DNA of 19,936 nt from Peptococcaceae bacterium UBA2264 (GTDB lineage Bacteria; Bacillota; Desulfitobacteriia; Desulfitobacteriales; Desulfitobacteriaceae), in the NCBI GenBank assembly GCA_002347475.1, contig DDXI01000171.1, positions 1 through 19,936 on the forward strand, read 5' to 3'. Positions 6,767 through 14,189 of the stretch are shown here, in pieces. The position numbers were made by a program, and so were the translations under genes. Under the pieces are notes generated by a model. The model saw nothing but the letters and a program-made list of their open reading frames with translations, was not told the origin of the DNA and searched no databases. Positions within the stretch are counted from its first letter, which is position 1. Each line of letters opens with the position of its first letter.

Positions 6767-8926
6767 ATGGGATTAATATCGAAGCTTTTCAAACAAATTA
6801 GGAAATCTGAACCTGCTGATAACACTACAGAGACAGCTGCTCAAGCTAATCTAAAATTGAATAGCATGAAAATAACTGGTGACAACCCAATTACTCTTCC
6901 TGAAGAAGATACCATTGGCAGGACCAGTTTCGCACAATCATTTGCCAAACAAATACTTTCTCTTGATGTAAGCAAAGGTAGTGTTGTAGGAGTACTTGGC
7001 GCATGGGGTTTAGGAAAAACATCTTTCATAAACCTTGCAAGAAACGAGCTTAATCAAGATAATATTACTGTTCTTGACTTTAATCCTTGGATGTTCAGCG
7101 GGACAGAGCAACTAATGCAATCGTTTTTCTCCGAATTATCTGCGCAACTTCGACTAAAACCTGGCCTCAATGAAATCGGAGAAGCGATAGGTACATATGG
7201 CGATTTATTTATTGGTATGGGATGGCTACCAATAGTTGGACCATGGATTGAACGTGGACATAAAGCAACCGAGGTTATTAGCAAAGTACTTCAGGGGCGT
7301 AAAGAAGGCGTCGGAGCTCACCGAAAGAAAATTGAAGATGTCCTAACTAAACTCGACAAAAGGATTATTGTAGTTATTGACGATATTGACCGTTTGTCAA
7401 CAGCCGAAATAAGGGATATATTTAAGCTCGTCAGACTAACTGCGAATTTCCCAAACATATTATATATTGTCGCATTTGACAGAATCCGTGTTGAAAATGC
7501 TTTAAACGAAGAAGGTATAAACGGACGCGACTATCTGGAAAAGATACTTCAAGTTGCAATCGATATTCCTCCAATCCCATATCAGATTCTAAGCACGCAG
7601 ATACTAACGGCAGTTGATAACGCAATACAAGACATCGAAAAAGCGGGGCCTTTCGACAAACAAATATGGCCAGATATATTTGTTGAGATAATAAGACCTT
7701 TAATAAGAACGATGCGCGATGTTCGACGTTACGCTGTTAACATACGCGGCACGGTAGCTTCGCTTGGCTGCGAAGTTGCTTTGACAGATGTGCTTGCACT
7801 TGAAGCAATCCGTATATTTATGCCTGATGTGTTTAAATTTTTGCATTCATCGATTGATGCCCTTACTACAACAGACGATCACATATCTGGTTATAGTCGT
7901 AATGCAGATAAACCGCTGAAAGCTAAAATTGAGAAATTAATCGAGGTTTCTGGCGACAACTCAAATATCGTAAGAGATATGATATGTAGGTTATTTCCCG
8001 CCGCGAGACGACATATTGAAAATAACAGCTACGGAGCAGAGTGGAAGAAAGAATGGTTGCAAGAGCGTCGTGTCGCACATGAAGATATACTTCGGTTGTA
8101 CTTAGAACATTATGCCGGAGACCATTTTAAAGCTTTTTTACATGCTGAGAAGGCTCAACTATTTATGGATAATCGTGAAATATTTGATCATTATCTGCGT
8201 TCACTTGATGTTTCTGAGATAACAGATGTAATAACCGCGCTCGAAGTCTATGAAGACCAATATAAAAGCGAGAGTGTAAAACCAGCATCTATTGTTCTTC
8301 TCAATCTCTTGCATACTCTACCGGACAACCGTGCTAATATGTTTGATTATGATGTCAGTACAAAAGTTAGGCGTGTGGTGTACCGTCTCATAAGGTCATT
8401 GAAAGACCCTAATTTAATTGAGAGTGCTGTAAAATCAATACTGCCGGAAATCACTACATTATCGGCGAAGTTTGATTTAATTAGTATGGTCGGCCATATA
8501 GAAGGACAAGGTCACAAGTTAATTTCTGTGGAAGCCGCAAAACAGCTTGAAGGCACATGGGCAATTGAGGTCAAAGCAGTTTCAGATGATATTTTACTAA
8601 AAGAACCAGACTTACTTAGAGTTCTTCTGCGCGCAAAAAGATATTTAACTGAAAGTGGTGAACAGATAGTTGTCAGTAATACTGCCGAATTAACATTAGC
8701 ATTATTAAAGTCCTCACAAAGCGAAGCAATGAGTCAGACTATTGATAGCCGTACTGTTCGAAAAGAAACTCGCCTGGCATGGGATGCGCTTATTGAATTG
8801 TACGGCGATGAGGGTATCTTAAAAAATCGTATAGATCAGGCAAAAGATTCAGCATCTCTTGATGATAAAGAGATAATTGAACTTGCTGATAAATATAAAA
8901 ATGGGTGGCGTCCTGAAAGTTTTTAG
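6767..8926 (+). CDS. KAP-family P-loop NTPase
   Basis: A TGGAGGGG ribosome binding site precedes the ATG. The 719-residue protein has the full KAP signature: Walker A at about 78-86 (GAWGLGKTS), the FNPWMF motif at 105-110, Walker B at about 201-208 (IVVIDDIDR), VAFDR at 235-239 and YLEKILQ near 256. KAP NTPases are STAND-like ATPases often found in mobile and anti-phage loci (for example PifA). A hydrophobic segment near 147-160 (LFIGMGWLPIVGPW) lies in the insert between Walker A and B, where membrane-associated KAP proteins carry transmembrane segments; here it is too short to be sure. The C-terminal half is helical without a recognised domain. The cyclase-like gene follows 38 bases later without a terminator, so co-transcription is likely. 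Family call is secure; role in defence is inferred. Confidence 0.9.
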   Translation: MGLISKLFKQIRKSEPADNTTETAAQANLKLNSMKITGDNPITLPEEDTIGRTSFAQSFAKQILSLDVSKGSVVGVLGAWGLGKTSFINLARNELNQDNITVLDFNPWMFSGTEQLMQSFFSELSAQLRLKPGLNEIGEAIGTYGDLFIGMGWLPIVGPWIERGHKATEVISKVLQGRKEGVGAHRKKIEDVLTKLDKRIIVVIDDIDRLSTAEIRDIFKLVRLTANFPNILYIVAFDRIRVENALNEEGINGRDYLEKILQVAIDIPPIPYQILSTQILTAVDNAIQDIEKAGPFDKQIWPDIFVEIIRPLIRTMRDVRRYAVNIRGTVASLGCEVALTDVLALEAIRIFMPDVFKFLHSSIDALTTTDDHISGYSRNADKPLKAKIEKLIEVSGDNSNIVRDMICRLFPAARRHIENNSYGAEWKKEWLQERRVAHEDILRLYLEHYAGDHFKAFLHAEKAQLFMDNREIFDHYLRSLDVSEITDVITALEVYEDQYKSESVKPASIVLLNLLHTLPDNRANMFDYDVSTKVRRVVYRLIRSLKDPNLIESAVKSILPEITTLSAKFDLISMVGHIEGQGHKLISVEAAKQLEGTWAIEVKAVSDDILLKEPDLLRVLLRAKRYLTESGEQIVVSNTAELTLALLKSSQSEAMSQTIDSRTVRKETRLAWDALIELYGDEGILKNRIDQAKDSASLDDKEIIELADKYKNGWRPESF

Positions 8927-8964
8927 CCTATATCAAAAAAATAATTAGCAAGAGGTAACACATT

Positions 8965-9711
8965 GTGTTGATAAATGGTAATGTTGATAAATATGACAGA
9001 GAAACTTCGGAATGCATTGTAGCATATCTGGACTTATTAGGTGTCGCAACAAGAATGAAAGCTGATAGGGAATGCCAAAAAATATCAATGAATAAACTAC
9101 ATAATTTATATACTTCGTCCATCCTATTATCAAAAGAAATTGCCATTGAAGGATATGAAGAGATAAAGTTTAGGATTTTTTCGGATAACATTATTATTAC
9201 AAAAAGTCTTTCAAAAGATCTAACAAAAAGGATGCTGGATATTAAATGTGTTTTAAATTGTGTTTCTCATTTTGCATGCTCATCTGTTGGTGATGGTGTT
9301 GGGTGGTTAGTTAGAGGCGGGATAACAATAGGAGAGTTATTTATTGATGATACTATGGTTTGGGGAAATGCATTACTTAAGGCATATGATCTTGAAAATA
9401 ATATAGCCATTTACCCACGGATCGTAATCGACTCCGAAATATTACATGAAATTGATAAAGATAAATCTTTGTATGAATATATACATCAGGATTTTGATAA
9501 TATTATTTTCCTAAACTATCTATCAATTTGGAATTTTGGTGGTCAGATGCTAATGAATGGCTTTAATATGATGCAGGATGAACTTAGTGGAAAATACGCA
9601 GAACGTGTTTACCCAAAATTTTGTTGGCATATGAATTATGTGAATCGTGAATTGGATAAAAAGAATGAACGTAAGGATAGGAAATTTAGATTAGAACTAA
9701 GACAAAAGTAA
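8965..9711 (+). CDS. Class III nucleotidyl-cyclase-like protein
   Basis: The GTG at 8965 is chosen because AGAGGT (8951-8956) lies 8 bases upstream. The 248-residue product shows the order of motifs of a minimal class III adenylate/guanylate cyclase domain: Asp23 in AYLDLLG and Asp74 in FSDNIII as the likely metal ligands, then RGGITIGE (117-124) and WGNALLKAYDLE (133-144). In known cyclases the last block reads GxxVNxAxR; here Asn135 is kept and Lys139 replaces the Arg. IYPRIVID follows as the next strand. No sensor, membrane or HAMP domain is present, and the whole protein is little more than the domain. Pycsar defence cyclases (PycC) share this fold, but no recognised Pycsar effector (TIR or TM-type) is adjacent. 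The fold call is moderate; activity and product are unknown. Confidence 0.6.
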   Translation: MLINGNVDKYDRETSECIVAYLDLLGVATRMKADRECQKISMNKLHNLYTSSILLSKEIAIEGYEEIKFRIFSDNIIITKSLSKDLTKRMLDIKCVLNCVSHFACSSVGDGVGWLVRGGITIGELFIDDTMVWGNALLKAYDLENNIAIYPRIVIDSEILHEIDKDKSLYEYIHQDFDNIIFLNYLSIWNFGGQMLMNGFNMMQDELSGKYAERVYPKFCWHMNYVNRELDKKNERKDRKFRLELRQK

Positions 9712-9732
9712 AGTGATTGTATTTGCCGCCAA

Positions 9733-9784
9733 GAGGATACCAGAGTGGTACGACATCTTTTTTGTATCCTCAAGGCACACAGAA
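9733..9784 (+). repeat. Island spacer element, copy C, with perfect 8-bp stem
   Basis: GAGGATAC (9733-9740) is the exact complement of GTATCCTC (9764-9771). Within it ACCA-GAG-TGGT can form a small hairpin and ACGA can pair with TTGT, giving a possible three-way junction. The 24 bases at 9750-9773 match 10730-10753 at 21 positions. It begins 22 bases after the cyclase-like gene's stop. Confidence 0.6.
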
Positions 9785-9956
9785 TGTTGTTGCTTGCTTG
9801 AGAGGGCATAAATTCTTGCAAATGAAAGTTTTCAGATACATTCATGGTAACCATATGTCGTATAGCCCTTCAGACTATTAAAAAGATGACGTAACCTTTT
9901 ATTGCAGCAATAACAAGTTTTTGGGAAGAGATTATTTCACGCGGGGAGAGACTTAA

Positions 9957-10667
9957 ATGGAAGCCAGTAATACAAGTAAGCTGAAATCATTATTTTTTAA
10001 GTACTCTGGTCTATTATTTTGTGCTTTTATAATCATGCTTTATCTGTTTACCCATTATTATGCTGTTGAGTCTGTCACATTAAAAGTAATCCTTATTTGT
10101 ATTTATTTTATAGTAACTATAACCCTTCTATATGGTATGTATAAATCGAATAGTGCAAAACTCAATCTTATTGCTGCATTATTGTTACCCTTATTGATGG
10201 TGCCAATGATAGCTAATCCAATATTGCTAATACCTTTGATTGGGATTTTGTTCTTATACTATAAGTTTAATAAATGGAGAACTACTTTCATAATTGCTCT
10301 TGTAATTTTTGCCATTATGTTTTGTATAGCAGGATTTTTAAACTATTTAGCCAGTATATTTTCAGGTTTTGGAATAATAACTGACTTACAAGATATACCA
10401 TCACCCAATGGGCAGTACTCATTGATACTTAGAGAAAGCGATGAAGGGGCTTTAGGTGGAAGTGTTGAAGTACTTGTTGAAGAAAACATCTCATCTAAAC
10501 AAATTTTAGGAATTGTTAAAAGGGTTAATAGCTCCGACAGGAAAATCCTTTACTATGGGCATTGGGGTGAAAGACCTGAAATATCTTGGGTTGATGATGA
10601 AAATGTTAGGGTAAATGGAAGAGAATTTAATGTTTTTGATTATGATAAATGGAATAACAAGAAGTGA
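9957..10667 (+). CDS. Polytopic membrane protein with DUF5412-like C-terminal domain
   Basis: A GGGGAGAG ribosome binding site precedes the ATG. The 236-residue protein has about four or five hydrophobic segments in its first 140 residues (LFCAFIIMLYLF, VILICIYFIVTITLLY, LIAALLLPLLMVPMI, ILLIPLIGILFLYY, FIIALVIFAIMFCIAGFL). A soluble domain of about 95 residues follows. It reads IPSPNGQYSLILRES, then GGSVEVLVEE, YYGHWGERPEISWVDDENV and VNGREFNVFDYDKW. This pattern resembles DUF5412, small membrane-linked domains of unknown function common in Firmicutes. It lies alone between two spacer elements, so it is probably its own unit. The family name is my recollection from motif layout; the membrane topology is well supported. 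Confidence 0.6.
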   Translation: MEASNTSKLKSLFFKYSGLLFCAFIIMLYLFTHYYAVESVTLKVILICIYFIVTITLLYGMYKSNSAKLNLIAALLLPLLMVPMIANPILLIPLIGILFLYYKFNKWRTTFIIALVIFAIMFCIAGFLNYLASIFSGFGIITDLQDIPSPNGQYSLILRESDEGALGGSVEVLVEENISSKQILGIVKRVNSSDRKILYYGHWGERPEISWVDDENVRVNGREFNVFDYDKWNNKK

Positions 10668-10729
10668 TTAGAACAAAGCCGATTTCACTTCTAAGTATCA
10701 TTGTACCGCTATGGGGCCACCAGCTTCAA

Positions 10730-10754
10730 ACGACATCATTTTTGTACACTCAAC
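10730..10754 (+). repeat. Island spacer element, copy D
   Basis: GACATC and CTCAA are 11 bases apart as in copies A and C; 21 of 24 bases match 9750-9773. Both copies would read TTSFLY-x-Q if translated in the same register, so they may descend from one coding segment. Confidence 0.55.
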
Positions 10755-10823
10755 TCAGGTTGTGACAATGGTCGTACCACATCGAATACAATCTTTTGAA
10801 AAAATAAATGGAGGTAAAGTCTT

Positions 10824-11141
10824 ATGGCTCAATTTGAAAAGGTAACGGTAATTAAGAAAGCAAATATTTACTTTGACGGCAAAGTGACGAGTAGAACCGT
10901 ATTGTTCGACGATGGAGAAAAGAAAACATTAGGCATCATGCTTCCCGGAGAATATGAATTCGGGACCGCGGATAAGGAAATTATGGAGATAATGCAAGGA
11001 AATCTTGAAGTTAAATTACCAGATCGTAGCGAATGGGACGTGTTTAAAAGCGGGGATTCATTTGAGGTTAAAGCGAATTCGAAATTCAAGCTGATCGTAA
11101 AAGAAATAACCGATTATTGTTGCTCCTATCTAAAAGAATAG
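10824..11141 (+). CDS. ppnP: Pyrimidine/purine nucleoside phosphorylase (PpnP, DUF1255)
   Basis: A TGGAGGT ribosome binding site precedes the ATG. The 105-residue product is a single small cupin fold. It matches the PpnP/YaiE family: an N-terminal ANIYFDGKVTSRTV segment, KTLGIMLPGEYEF, then GNLEVKLPD and the conserved GDSFEVKANSKFKL near the end. PpnP cleaves nucleosides with phosphate to a free base and ribose-1-phosphate, in the cytoplasm. Length is normal for the family. It stands alone, after a spacer element, with no nucleoside transport or salvage genes nearby, so it looks like cargo rather than part of a pathway operon. Confidence 0.9.
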   Translation: MAQFEKVTVIKKANIYFDGKVTSRTVLFDDGEKKTLGIMLPGEYEFGTADKEIMEIMQGNLEVKLPDRSEWDVFKSGDSFEVKANSKFKLIVKEITDYCCSYLKE

Positions 11142-11183
11142 GATTTCTCGACCAAAAAAGTATCTGATGAAGTATTGTTTGAA

Positions 11184-11258
11184 TGTCAATGAAAACTTGA
11201 GTTGCTTGATCACGAATATTTGAGCCGCAAACGATCATGAAAAAGTGAGCCACAGAAG
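11184..11258 (+). repeat. Orphan IS21-type terminus with three about 24-bp repeats
   Basis: The segment starts TGTCAATGAAAACTTGAG, close to the IS21 right tip of this window read inward (TGTCAATCAAAAAGTT). Three repeats follow one another at 11186, 11210 and 11235, each about 24 bases, of the form TCAnGAAnAnnTGAGCCnC (first copy TTGAGTTGC). Arrays like this are the transposase-binding ends of IS21 elements, but no istA/istB follows. It is probably the scar of a deleted element. Confidence 0.5.
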
Positions 11259-11313
11259 CAAATAATAATCATTTTCATCGATAGAGAGGATTAACTCTCT
11301 GTCAAACATCCCC

Positions 11314-11349
11314 TTGACAACCCTAGTCTATCGCGATAGACTAGGGTTG
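11314..11349 (+). promoter_or_regulatory. Promoter covered by a perfect 32-bp palindrome (operator)
   Basis: TTGACA at 11314-11319 and TAGACT at 11337-11342 are spaced by 17 bases. The bases 11318-11349 form a perfect palindrome: CAACCCTAGTCTATCG followed by its complement. The palindrome spans from the -35 end across the -10, so a dimeric repressor bound there would block RNA polymerase. As RNA it would also make a stem. Which regulator binds is not known. The gene it drove is cut off by IS66. Confidence 0.65.
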
Positions 11350-11385
11350 AGGTTTATCAAAATAGACCCAAGGGAGGCTTCGCCT

Positions 11386-11401
11386 ATGGAAAAGCTAAAA
11401 C
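11386..11401 (+). pseudogene. Five-codon 5' stub of a gene disrupted by IS66
   Basis: AGGGAGG at 11371-11377 is 8 bases before ATG 11386, giving MEKLK before the IS66 left end at 11402. In the IS the frame continues for 15 codons and stops. With the strong promoter upstream, this looks like the true start of a lost gene. No matching continuation is found beyond the right end of IS66. Confidence 0.5.
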
Positions 11402-11423
11402 GTAAGCGTCAAATAGTGCCCAC
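11402..11423 (+). repeat. IS66 left inverted repeat
   Basis: Perfect 22-bp match to the complement of 13994-14015, starting GTAAGCGTC as is usual in the IS66 family. Confidence 0.93.
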
Positions 11424-11424
11424 A

Positions 11425-11454
11425 TTGAAGTCAATAACGTCAATATGAGATAAT
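11425..11454 (+). promoter_or_regulatory. Probable IS66 transposase-operon promoter
   Basis: TTGAAG at 11425-11430 and GATAAT at 11449-11454 are separated by 18 bases, just inside the left inverted repeat and upstream of tnpA. Confidence 0.4.
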
Positions 11455-11539
11455 GCACCTCAAAAGAGGTTCGAAAAGACTGCAATGACGTGAATAACGT
11501 TATCGCAGTGTGTATTGGACCGACAGGAGGTGCATTGTT

Positions 11540-11896
11540 TTGCTGCAGGAAGAAAGAGAAGCCAACCGCAGGCTGTGGATCGGACGGGTCGCCGAGTTCG
11601 AGCGTTCCAATATGACCCTGAAAGACTGGTGCGAAGCACAAGGATTTCTCTACAGCACAATGCGTTATTGGCAAGGAAAGCTGCGTTCGGAAGAAAGACA
11701 GCCGAATGCTGAAGGGCTCAAATGGGTTCCTTTGACACCGCCTGCTCCGGCCGGAAGTAAAGTGCCGTTGGCGAACAACACCCAAAGAAACAGTCTGGCG
11801 CAAGTGACGATCGGGAAATGCGTGGTCGACATCCCCAGGGATTTTCAGCCGGACCAGCTGTATAGCCTGCTCAAGGTGCTGGATGCTCTATGCTGA
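11540..11896 (+). CDS. tnpA: IS66-family accessory protein TnpA
   Basis: The frame is open from a GTG at 11510, but AGGAGG at 11525-11530 points to TTG 11540 (9-base gap) as the start, giving about 118 residues. The product has a small helix-turn-helix region (MTLKDWCEAQGFLYSTMRYW) typical of IS66 OrfA, which resembles IS3-type OrfA DNA-binding proteins. It is needed for transposition together with TnpB and TnpC. The end overlaps tnpB by seven bases (ATGCTGA), so the two are coupled. Confidence 0.85.
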   Translation: MLQEEREANRRLWIGRVAEFERSNMTLKDWCEAQGFLYSTMRYWQGKLRSEERQPNAEGLKWVPLTPPAPAGSKVPLANNTQRNSLAQVTIGKCVVDIPRDFQPDQLYSLLKVLDALC

Positions 11897-12261
11897 GAGA
11901 GAATACGCGGATCGAGCAGGTTTATCTGGCCAGCCGGCATGTGGACATCCGAAAGTCGATCAATGGCTTGTCCGCCCTGGTCAAAGAAGGCTTTGAGCTG
12001 GATCCGTTTCAGGAAGCCTATTTTGTCTTCTGCAATAAGGACCGAAACAAAGTCAAAATCCTACATTGGGATCGAAATGGCTTCTGGCTGTATTACAAAA
12101 GACTGGAGCGAGGCCGGTTCAAGTGGCCCACAACGGCCAAGGACGACAGCACGATCGCCTTGTCCAGCCATGAGCTTTGGGGCCTTCTCGACGGCCTGAC
12201 GCTGGAGCAGACCAAAGCCGGATGTAGTGGCCAGAAGGTCCTGGCCAGGGAATTCATATGA
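11890..12261 (+). CDS. tnpB: IS66-family accessory protein TnpB
   Basis: The 123-residue product is the IS66 Orf2 family. The signature segments are present: VYLASRHVDIRKSINGLSAL near the start, AYFVFCNKDRNKVKILHWDRNGFWLYYKRLERGRF in the middle (given here as the run after residue 43), and the C-terminal LLDGLTLEQ. Length is normal. Its biochemical role is unknown, but IS66 transposition requires it. It overlaps tnpA and is followed by a 78-base gap to tnpC. Confidence 0.92.
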   Translation: MLRENTRIEQVYLASRHVDIRKSINGLSALVKEGFELDPFQEAYFVFCNKDRNKVKILHWDRNGFWLYYKRLERGRFKWPTTAKDDSTIALSSHELWGLLDGLTLEQTKAGCSGQKVLAREFI

Positions 12262-12339
12262 GCCAGAAACCCTTGCTATATATGGAATTTCTGCGCTTTT
12301 CCTCTTTTTAAATAATCCTGTGCATGGTATAATTGAAAC

Positions 12340-13941
12340 ATGAGAAAACGAGATAAAACCGTCGTCAAAGACTTAACACAATATGACCGGCATCAACTGG
12401 AAGAAGCCTATGTCCAGCTGTCTGACCAGGTGGAAGAACTGGCCGCTAAGATCGCCTGGTATGAAAACCAGCTTCGTTTATCCAGACACCAGAAATTCGG
12501 CGCGTCCAGCGAAAAGACCGACATCTCGCAGCTGAACTTCTTTAATGAGCCTGAAATGGAGGCTGATCCTTCCGCAGAGGAACCGGTACTGGAAAAGATC
12601 AGAAAACCGGGCGTGCGCAGGAAAGGCAACAAAGAGATCATCACCGCTGACTTGCCGGTGGAGGTCATTGAGTACAAACTCAGTGCTGATGAACAGAAAT
12701 GCCCCCAATGCGGCGAGATGCTTCATGAGATGAGCAAAGAGATCCGCAAAGAGCTGACCGTTGTTCCAGCCAAGGTGGTGGTTACAGAGCATGTCAGATA
12801 TGTCTATACCTGCCGCAATTGCCAAAAGAACGGCTCCGCAAATAAGGATTCCTCTGTGCCGGTGATCACGGCTCCCATGCCAAGGCCCGTGATCAAGAAC
12901 AGCCTGGCCTCTCCGTCGCTGATCTCCTACATCATGAACCGAAAATATGCAGAGGGCATCCCGCTCTATCGCCAGGAACAGCAGCTGGACCATTATGGCC
13001 TTGAGATCAAGCGGCAAAACATGGCCAACTGGATCATCTACAGTTCCGAGCATTATCTCCGATTCCTGTATGAGCGGCTGAAGAGCCGGCTGGTGACGGA
13101 AGGCGTCCTGCATGCGGATGAAACCGCTCTGCAGGTGCTGCAGGAACCGGGGAGAGCCGCTGAGACCAAGAGCTACATGTGGATGTACCGGACGGGCCAG
13201 GATCAGACGCCCATCATCCTGTATGAATACCAGCCGGACCGGGCCGGTGAGCATCCCAAAGAATTTTTGAGAGGCTTCAGCGGATATCTGCATGTGGACG
13301 GCTATCCCGGATACCATAAAGTCGAGGGCGTCACGCTGGTTGGGTGTTGGGCCCATGCCAGGAGAAAATATGATGAAGCGCTTAAGGCTTTGAGCGGTGT
13401 GGAAAAAATCCAAAAGACCCACTCCGCCAAAGGTCTTGAACTATGCAATCAGCTGTTTTCTCTGGAAAAGAAATTTGAGAGCTTGACGCCGGTCAAAAGA
13501 GAAAAGAAACGTTTATCTGAAAGTCTGCCGCTGGTTGACGCTTATTTTGTGTGGGCAAAAGAATTGTACCCCTGTGCCCTTCCGGAAAGCCCGTTAGGGA
13601 AAGCACTTTACTATAGCCTGAACCAAGAGGAGAAACTCAGAGCTTTCCTTTTGGATGGGCGGCTGGAACTTTCCAATAACCTGGGCGAGAGGGCGATCAA
13701 GCCATTTGTCATAGGCAGAAAGAACTGGCTATTTGCCAACTCTCAAAAAGGTGCTGCCGCCAGCGCGGTGATGTACAGCATCATGGAAACGGCCAAAGCA
13801 AACAAACTGAATCCCTATGAATACCTGAAATATCTTTTGGAGCAGCTGCCTAACCTTGATTTGGAGGACCCTTACGCAGTCGATAAACTGCTGCCCTGGA
13901 ACAAGGGCCTTCCGGATATCTGCCGCACAAAGAAAAGCTGA
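12340..13941 (+). CDS. tnpC: IS66-family transposase TnpC
   Basis: The 533-residue product is the DDE transposase of IS66. An N-terminal coiled-coil/leucine-zipper-like part (residues about 8-45, LEEAYVQLSDQVEELAAKIA) and the RHQKFGASSEK motif come first, then a zinc-finger (KCPQCGEML ... TCRNCQK). The catalytic region follows: VLHADETALQV, VDGYPGY, and the last Glu in ELSNNLGERAIKPFVIGRKN. The C-terminus has SQKGAAASAVMYSIMETAK and a PYEYLKYLLEQLP tail, as in the family. The start ATG lacks a clear ribosome binding site; a TATAAT at 12328-12333 just upstream may be fortuitous. The frame is intact. Confidence 0.95.
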   Translation: MRKRDKTVVKDLTQYDRHQLEEAYVQLSDQVEELAAKIAWYENQLRLSRHQKFGASSEKTDISQLNFFNEPEMEADPSAEEPVLEKIRKPGVRRKGNKEIITADLPVEVIEYKLSADEQKCPQCGEMLHEMSKEIRKELTVVPAKVVVTEHVRYVYTCRNCQKNGSANKDSSVPVITAPMPRPVIKNSLASPSLISYIMNRKYAEGIPLYRQEQQLDHYGLEIKRQNMANWIIYSSEHYLRFLYERLKSRLVTEGVLHADETALQVLQEPGRAAETKSYMWMYRTGQDQTPIILYEYQPDRAGEHPKEFLRGFSGYLHVDGYPGYHKVEGVTLVGCWAHARRKYDEALKALSGVEKIQKTHSAKGLELCNQLFSLEKKFESLTPVKREKKRLSESLPLVDAYFVWAKELYPCALPESPLGKALYYSLNQEEKLRAFLLDGRLELSNNLGERAIKPFVIGRKNWLFANSQKGAAASAVMYSIMETAKANKLNPYEYLKYLLEQLPNLDLEDPYAVDKLLPWNKGLPDICRTKKS

Positions 13942-13957
13942 ATTGAATTGGGATCCA

Positions 13958-13984
13958 GGACCCGGCACTTGAGGTGCCGGGTCC
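13958..13984 (+). terminator. Hairpin after tnpC
   Basis: GGACCCGGCAC and GTGCCGGGTCC form a perfect 11-bp stem around TTGAG, 17 bases after the tnpC stop. The following T-run is weak (AATCTTT), so it may act as a partial terminator. Confidence 0.65.
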
Positions 13985-13993
13985 AATCTTTAA

Positions 13994-14015
13994 GTGGGCA
14001 CTATTTGACGCTTAC
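13994..14015 (-). repeat. IS66 right inverted repeat
   Basis: Exact complement of the left 22-bp repeat. Confidence 0.93.
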
Positions 14016-14066
14016 GTTCAGCACACAACATGTGAGCGATGCTGCATAACAAAAAGGCTAAATAGT

Positions 14067-14179
14067 GCAGAAAAGACACTTCTAGGGCAGAAAATTAAAC
14101 GTCACTCTACCTGATTCCTATTTATATCTGCACAAAACCATGATATAATTATGCAGAAAGAAATAGATTGGGCAGAAAG
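14067..14179 (+). promoter_or_regulatory. Fic promoter with repeated GCAGAAA boxes and an inverted repeat over the -10
   Basis: GCAGAAA occurs at 14067, 14087, 14153 and 14172, as two pairs spaced by 20 and 19 bases. TATAAT lies at 14144-14149, with a weak TTTATA at 14121-14126 (17-base spacing). TCTGCA (14127-14132) and TGCAGA (14152-14157) are inverted around the -10. This suggests binding by a dimeric regulator, possibly autoregulation. The last box overlaps the ribosome binding site. Confidence 0.45.
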
Positions 14180-14189
14180 GATGTGAACC

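Larger units (their letters stand above)
11402..14015 (+). mobile_element. IS66-family insertion sequence, complete
   Basis: The element is 2614 bp with perfect 22-bp terminal inverted repeats, GTAAGCGTCAAATAGTGCCC plus AC, at 11402-11423 and 13994-14015. It carries the standard tnpA, tnpB, tnpC set, all with intact reading frames. IS66 usually makes an 8-bp target duplication, but the flanking octamers (GCTAAAAC on the left, GTTCAGCA on the right) do not match. So either a deletion or recombination event removed one flank. Confidence 0.93.

Noticed and set aside
9957..10667. The membrane protein as the transmembrane effector of the cyclase-like gene
   Set aside because: It lies 245 bases away behind a spacer element and its soluble domain looks DUF5412-like, not like a cyclic-nucleotide-binding domain.
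4293..10823. The gene array with spacer elements as a classical integron cassette array
   Set aside because: No integrase gene and no clear paired RYYYAAC/GTTRRRY core sites in the spacers; one ACTCAAC at 10748 is not enough.
11318..11349. The 32-bp palindrome as a plain terminator
   Set aside because: There is no T-run after it, it overlaps a promoter with 17-base spacing, and the nearest upstream gene ends 176 bases before.
12478..13422. A 314-residue minus-strand open frame
   Set aside because: It lies wholly inside tnpC, which has complete IS66 motifs; the minus frame shows no recognisable domain and is a codon-bias shadow.
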